Positions 4,800 through 5,429 of a DNA stretch of 5,429 nt are shown here, piece by piece. The notes beneath the pieces were generated by a model, which did no database searches, was not told the DNA's origin, and worked only from the letters and a program-made list of their open reading frames with translations. The position numbers and the translations under genes are program-made. Positions within the stretch are counted from its first letter, which is position 1, and the number at the start of each line of letters is the position of its first letter. The DNA comes from Deltaproteobacteria bacterium (GTDB lineage: Bacteria > Desulfobacterota > Binatia > UBA9968 > CAXXLF01): NCBI GenBank assembly GCA_022571535.1, contig JACZXR010000192.1, forward strand, positions 1 to 5,429. Reading direction: 5' to 3'.

Positions 4800-4828
4800 T
4801 TGATCTTCCAGGCCTTTTGAGGTACCTT
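4800..4828 (+). promoter_or_regulatory. Tentative promoter/operator of the toxin-antitoxin module
   Basis: TTGATC at 4800-4805 and TACCTT at 4823-4828 are separated by 17 nt, a weak sigma-70-like arrangement. A perfect 8-bp palindrome, AGGTACCT (4820-4827), overlaps the -10 position and could be the site where the Phd/YefM antitoxin autoregulates, as is usual for this family. The hexamers match consensus only partly, so this is tentative. The short gap after the MoxR gene shows no T-tract terminator. Confidence 0.3.
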
Positions 4829-4851
4829 ATTCGGACCGGAGGAAGAAAGGC

Positions 4852-5157
4852 ATGAAGATGCGAGAAGATATCCGTCCAATCACTTACCTCAAATCCCGTG
4901 CGGCCGATCTCCTTAAGCAGCTCAATGAGACCCGCAGGCCTGTGATCATTACCCAAAACGGGGAGCCCCGGGCCGTCCTGCAGGATCCGGAAAGCTACGA
5001 GCGCATGAAGAGCGCAATCGGGTTAATGAAGCTTCTTGCCCAGGGAGAGGAAGATCTGCGCCTGGGAAAGACCTATGAGCAGGACCAGGTATTCCGAAGA
5101 TTGGCTGCACCGCTAGAGGCGTCAAAGGCTAAAGGTGCCAAGAAAGCCAAAGTATAA
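4852..5157 (+). CDS. Type II antitoxin, Phd/YefM family
   Basis: A 101-aa protein starting at ATG 4852 with GGAGGA at 4838-4843 (8 nt spacing); ATG 4858 is a less well placed alternative. The N-terminal half is a clear Phd/YefM domain: IRPITYLKSRAADLLKQL (7-24) forms the dimerisation and DNA-binding part. RRPVIITQNGEPRAVLQDPESYE (28-50) contains the family signature T-x-NG-x-P-x-AVL...YE. This class of antitoxin binds the promoter of its own operon and masks the toxin with a C-terminal segment. Residues 51-101 are the likely toxin-binding region and end in a Lys/Ala-rich tail (KAKGAKKAKV) that is longer than in minimal Phd proteins. The 3' end overlaps the toxin gene by 23 nt, so the two are cotranscribed and translationally coupled. 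Confidence 0.92.
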   Translation: MKMREDIRPITYLKSRAADLLKQLNETRRPVIITQNGEPRAVLQDPESYERMKSAIGLMKLLAQGEEDLRLGKTYEQDQVFRRLAAPLEASKAKGAKKAKV

Positions 5158-5429
5158 GATCCACTGGACACACACCTCCGACCGGGACCTGGAATCAATT
5201 GTTGAATTTATCGCCCGCGACGATACCGAGGCCGCCAGTCGGATTTTACAACGGATACTCAAAGCGGCCTCTGGACTCGGGACGATTCCCAGGAGGGGCA
5301 GAATCGTTCCCGAACTTGAGGAATTTAGTCTCCGAATCTACAGGGAGATCCTCTCACCGCCGTGGAGAATCATCTATAGGATATCCGGTTACGACGTTTT
5401 CGTGATGGCGGTAATAGACTCGCGGCGGA
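5135..5429 (+). CDS. Type II toxin, ParE/RelE family, 3' end cut by window edge
   Basis: The frame starts at GTG 5135 and is open for 98 codons to the window end. GTG is the only plausible start: an in-frame TAG lies at 5114-5116, no other start codon intervenes, and AAAGG at 5124-5128 provides an SD. The N-terminus (KYKIHWTHTSDRDLESIVEFIA, 6-27) is the strand-helix opening of the ParE/RelE fold. A helix follows (31-46), then PRRGRIVPEL (52-61), YRE (69-71), PPWRIIYRI (75-83) and VFVMAVIDSRR (88-98), all typical ParE/RelE core elements. Only a few C-terminal residues are probably missing. ParE-type members inhibit DNA gyrase, while RelE-type members cleave mRNA on the ribosome; the sequence alone does not settle which applies here. 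It overlaps the antitoxin gene by 23 nt in another frame. Confidence 0.9.
   Translation, partial: MPRKPKYKIHWTHTSDRDLESIVEFIARDDTEAASRILQRILKAASGLGTIPRRGRIVPELEEFSLRIYREILSPPWRIIYRISGYDVFVMAVIDSRR

Noticed and set aside
5199..5405. Plus-strand 68-aa open frame inside the toxin gene
   Set aside because: It lies in another frame of the ParE/RelE-type toxin, whose frame carries clear family motifs throughout.
1..5429. CRISPR array, tRNA/rRNA genes, insertion sequence ends or attachment sites
   Set aside because: Reading through the window showed no regularly spaced repeats, no cloverleaf-like sequence, no transposase or integrase gene and no long terminal repeats.

Overview
The window reads almost entirely left to right on the + strand. 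It suggests a bacterial genome of about 55% GC with many AGG/AGA arginine codons and tightly packed small genes. An anaerobic deltaproteobacterium (Desulfobacterota) or one of its integrated or extrachromosomal elements would fit, but this is a low-confidence inference: no gene here is taxonomically decisive. The dense run of short, mostly unrecognised proteins behind a ribonucleotide reductase looks like accessory or mobile DNA rather than core chromosome.

Layout. (1) Positions 1-692: the last codons of a gene whose cysteine-rich tail matches the adenosylcobalamin-dependent ribonucleotide reductase NrdJ, followed closely by two small hypothetical genes (66 and 110 aa). (2) Positions 693-920: an intergenic stretch with two clear inverted repeats and no convincing gene. 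(3) Positions 921-1913: a tight three-gene cluster. Its members are a 132-aa protein resembling the nucleotide-modification-associated DUF1599 family (MazG-like), an 83-aa basic protein, and a 112-aa protein with a Cys/His motif. The last two genes overlap by ATGA, directly after an in-frame A8 run that looks like a -1 slippery site. (4) Positions 2033-2929: a 298-aa protein with a coiled-coil C-terminal half, possibly related to DUF6744. (5) Positions 2980-3302: a small gene that appears to be broken by a single-base frameshift. (6) Positions 3385-4767: an 86-aa protein and a RavA-like MoxR AAA+ ATPase. (7) Positions 4768-5429: a separate toxin-antitoxin module, with a Phd/YefM antitoxin overlapping a ParE/RelE-type toxin that runs off the window end.

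How they may work together. NrdJ and the DUF1599-like protein share a nucleotide-metabolism theme. The MoxR ATPase probably remodels a protein complex. Its usual VWA-domain partner is not next to it: the next gene downstream is the antitoxin, so the partner would be elsewhere or one of the unknown neighbours fills that role. The toxin-antitoxin pair is consistent with stabilisation of a mobile element. The observations most worth checking are the frameshifted gene at 2980-3302, the candidate -1 frameshift signal at 1563-1597, and the apparent distant paralogy between the proteins at 360-692 and 1575-1913.
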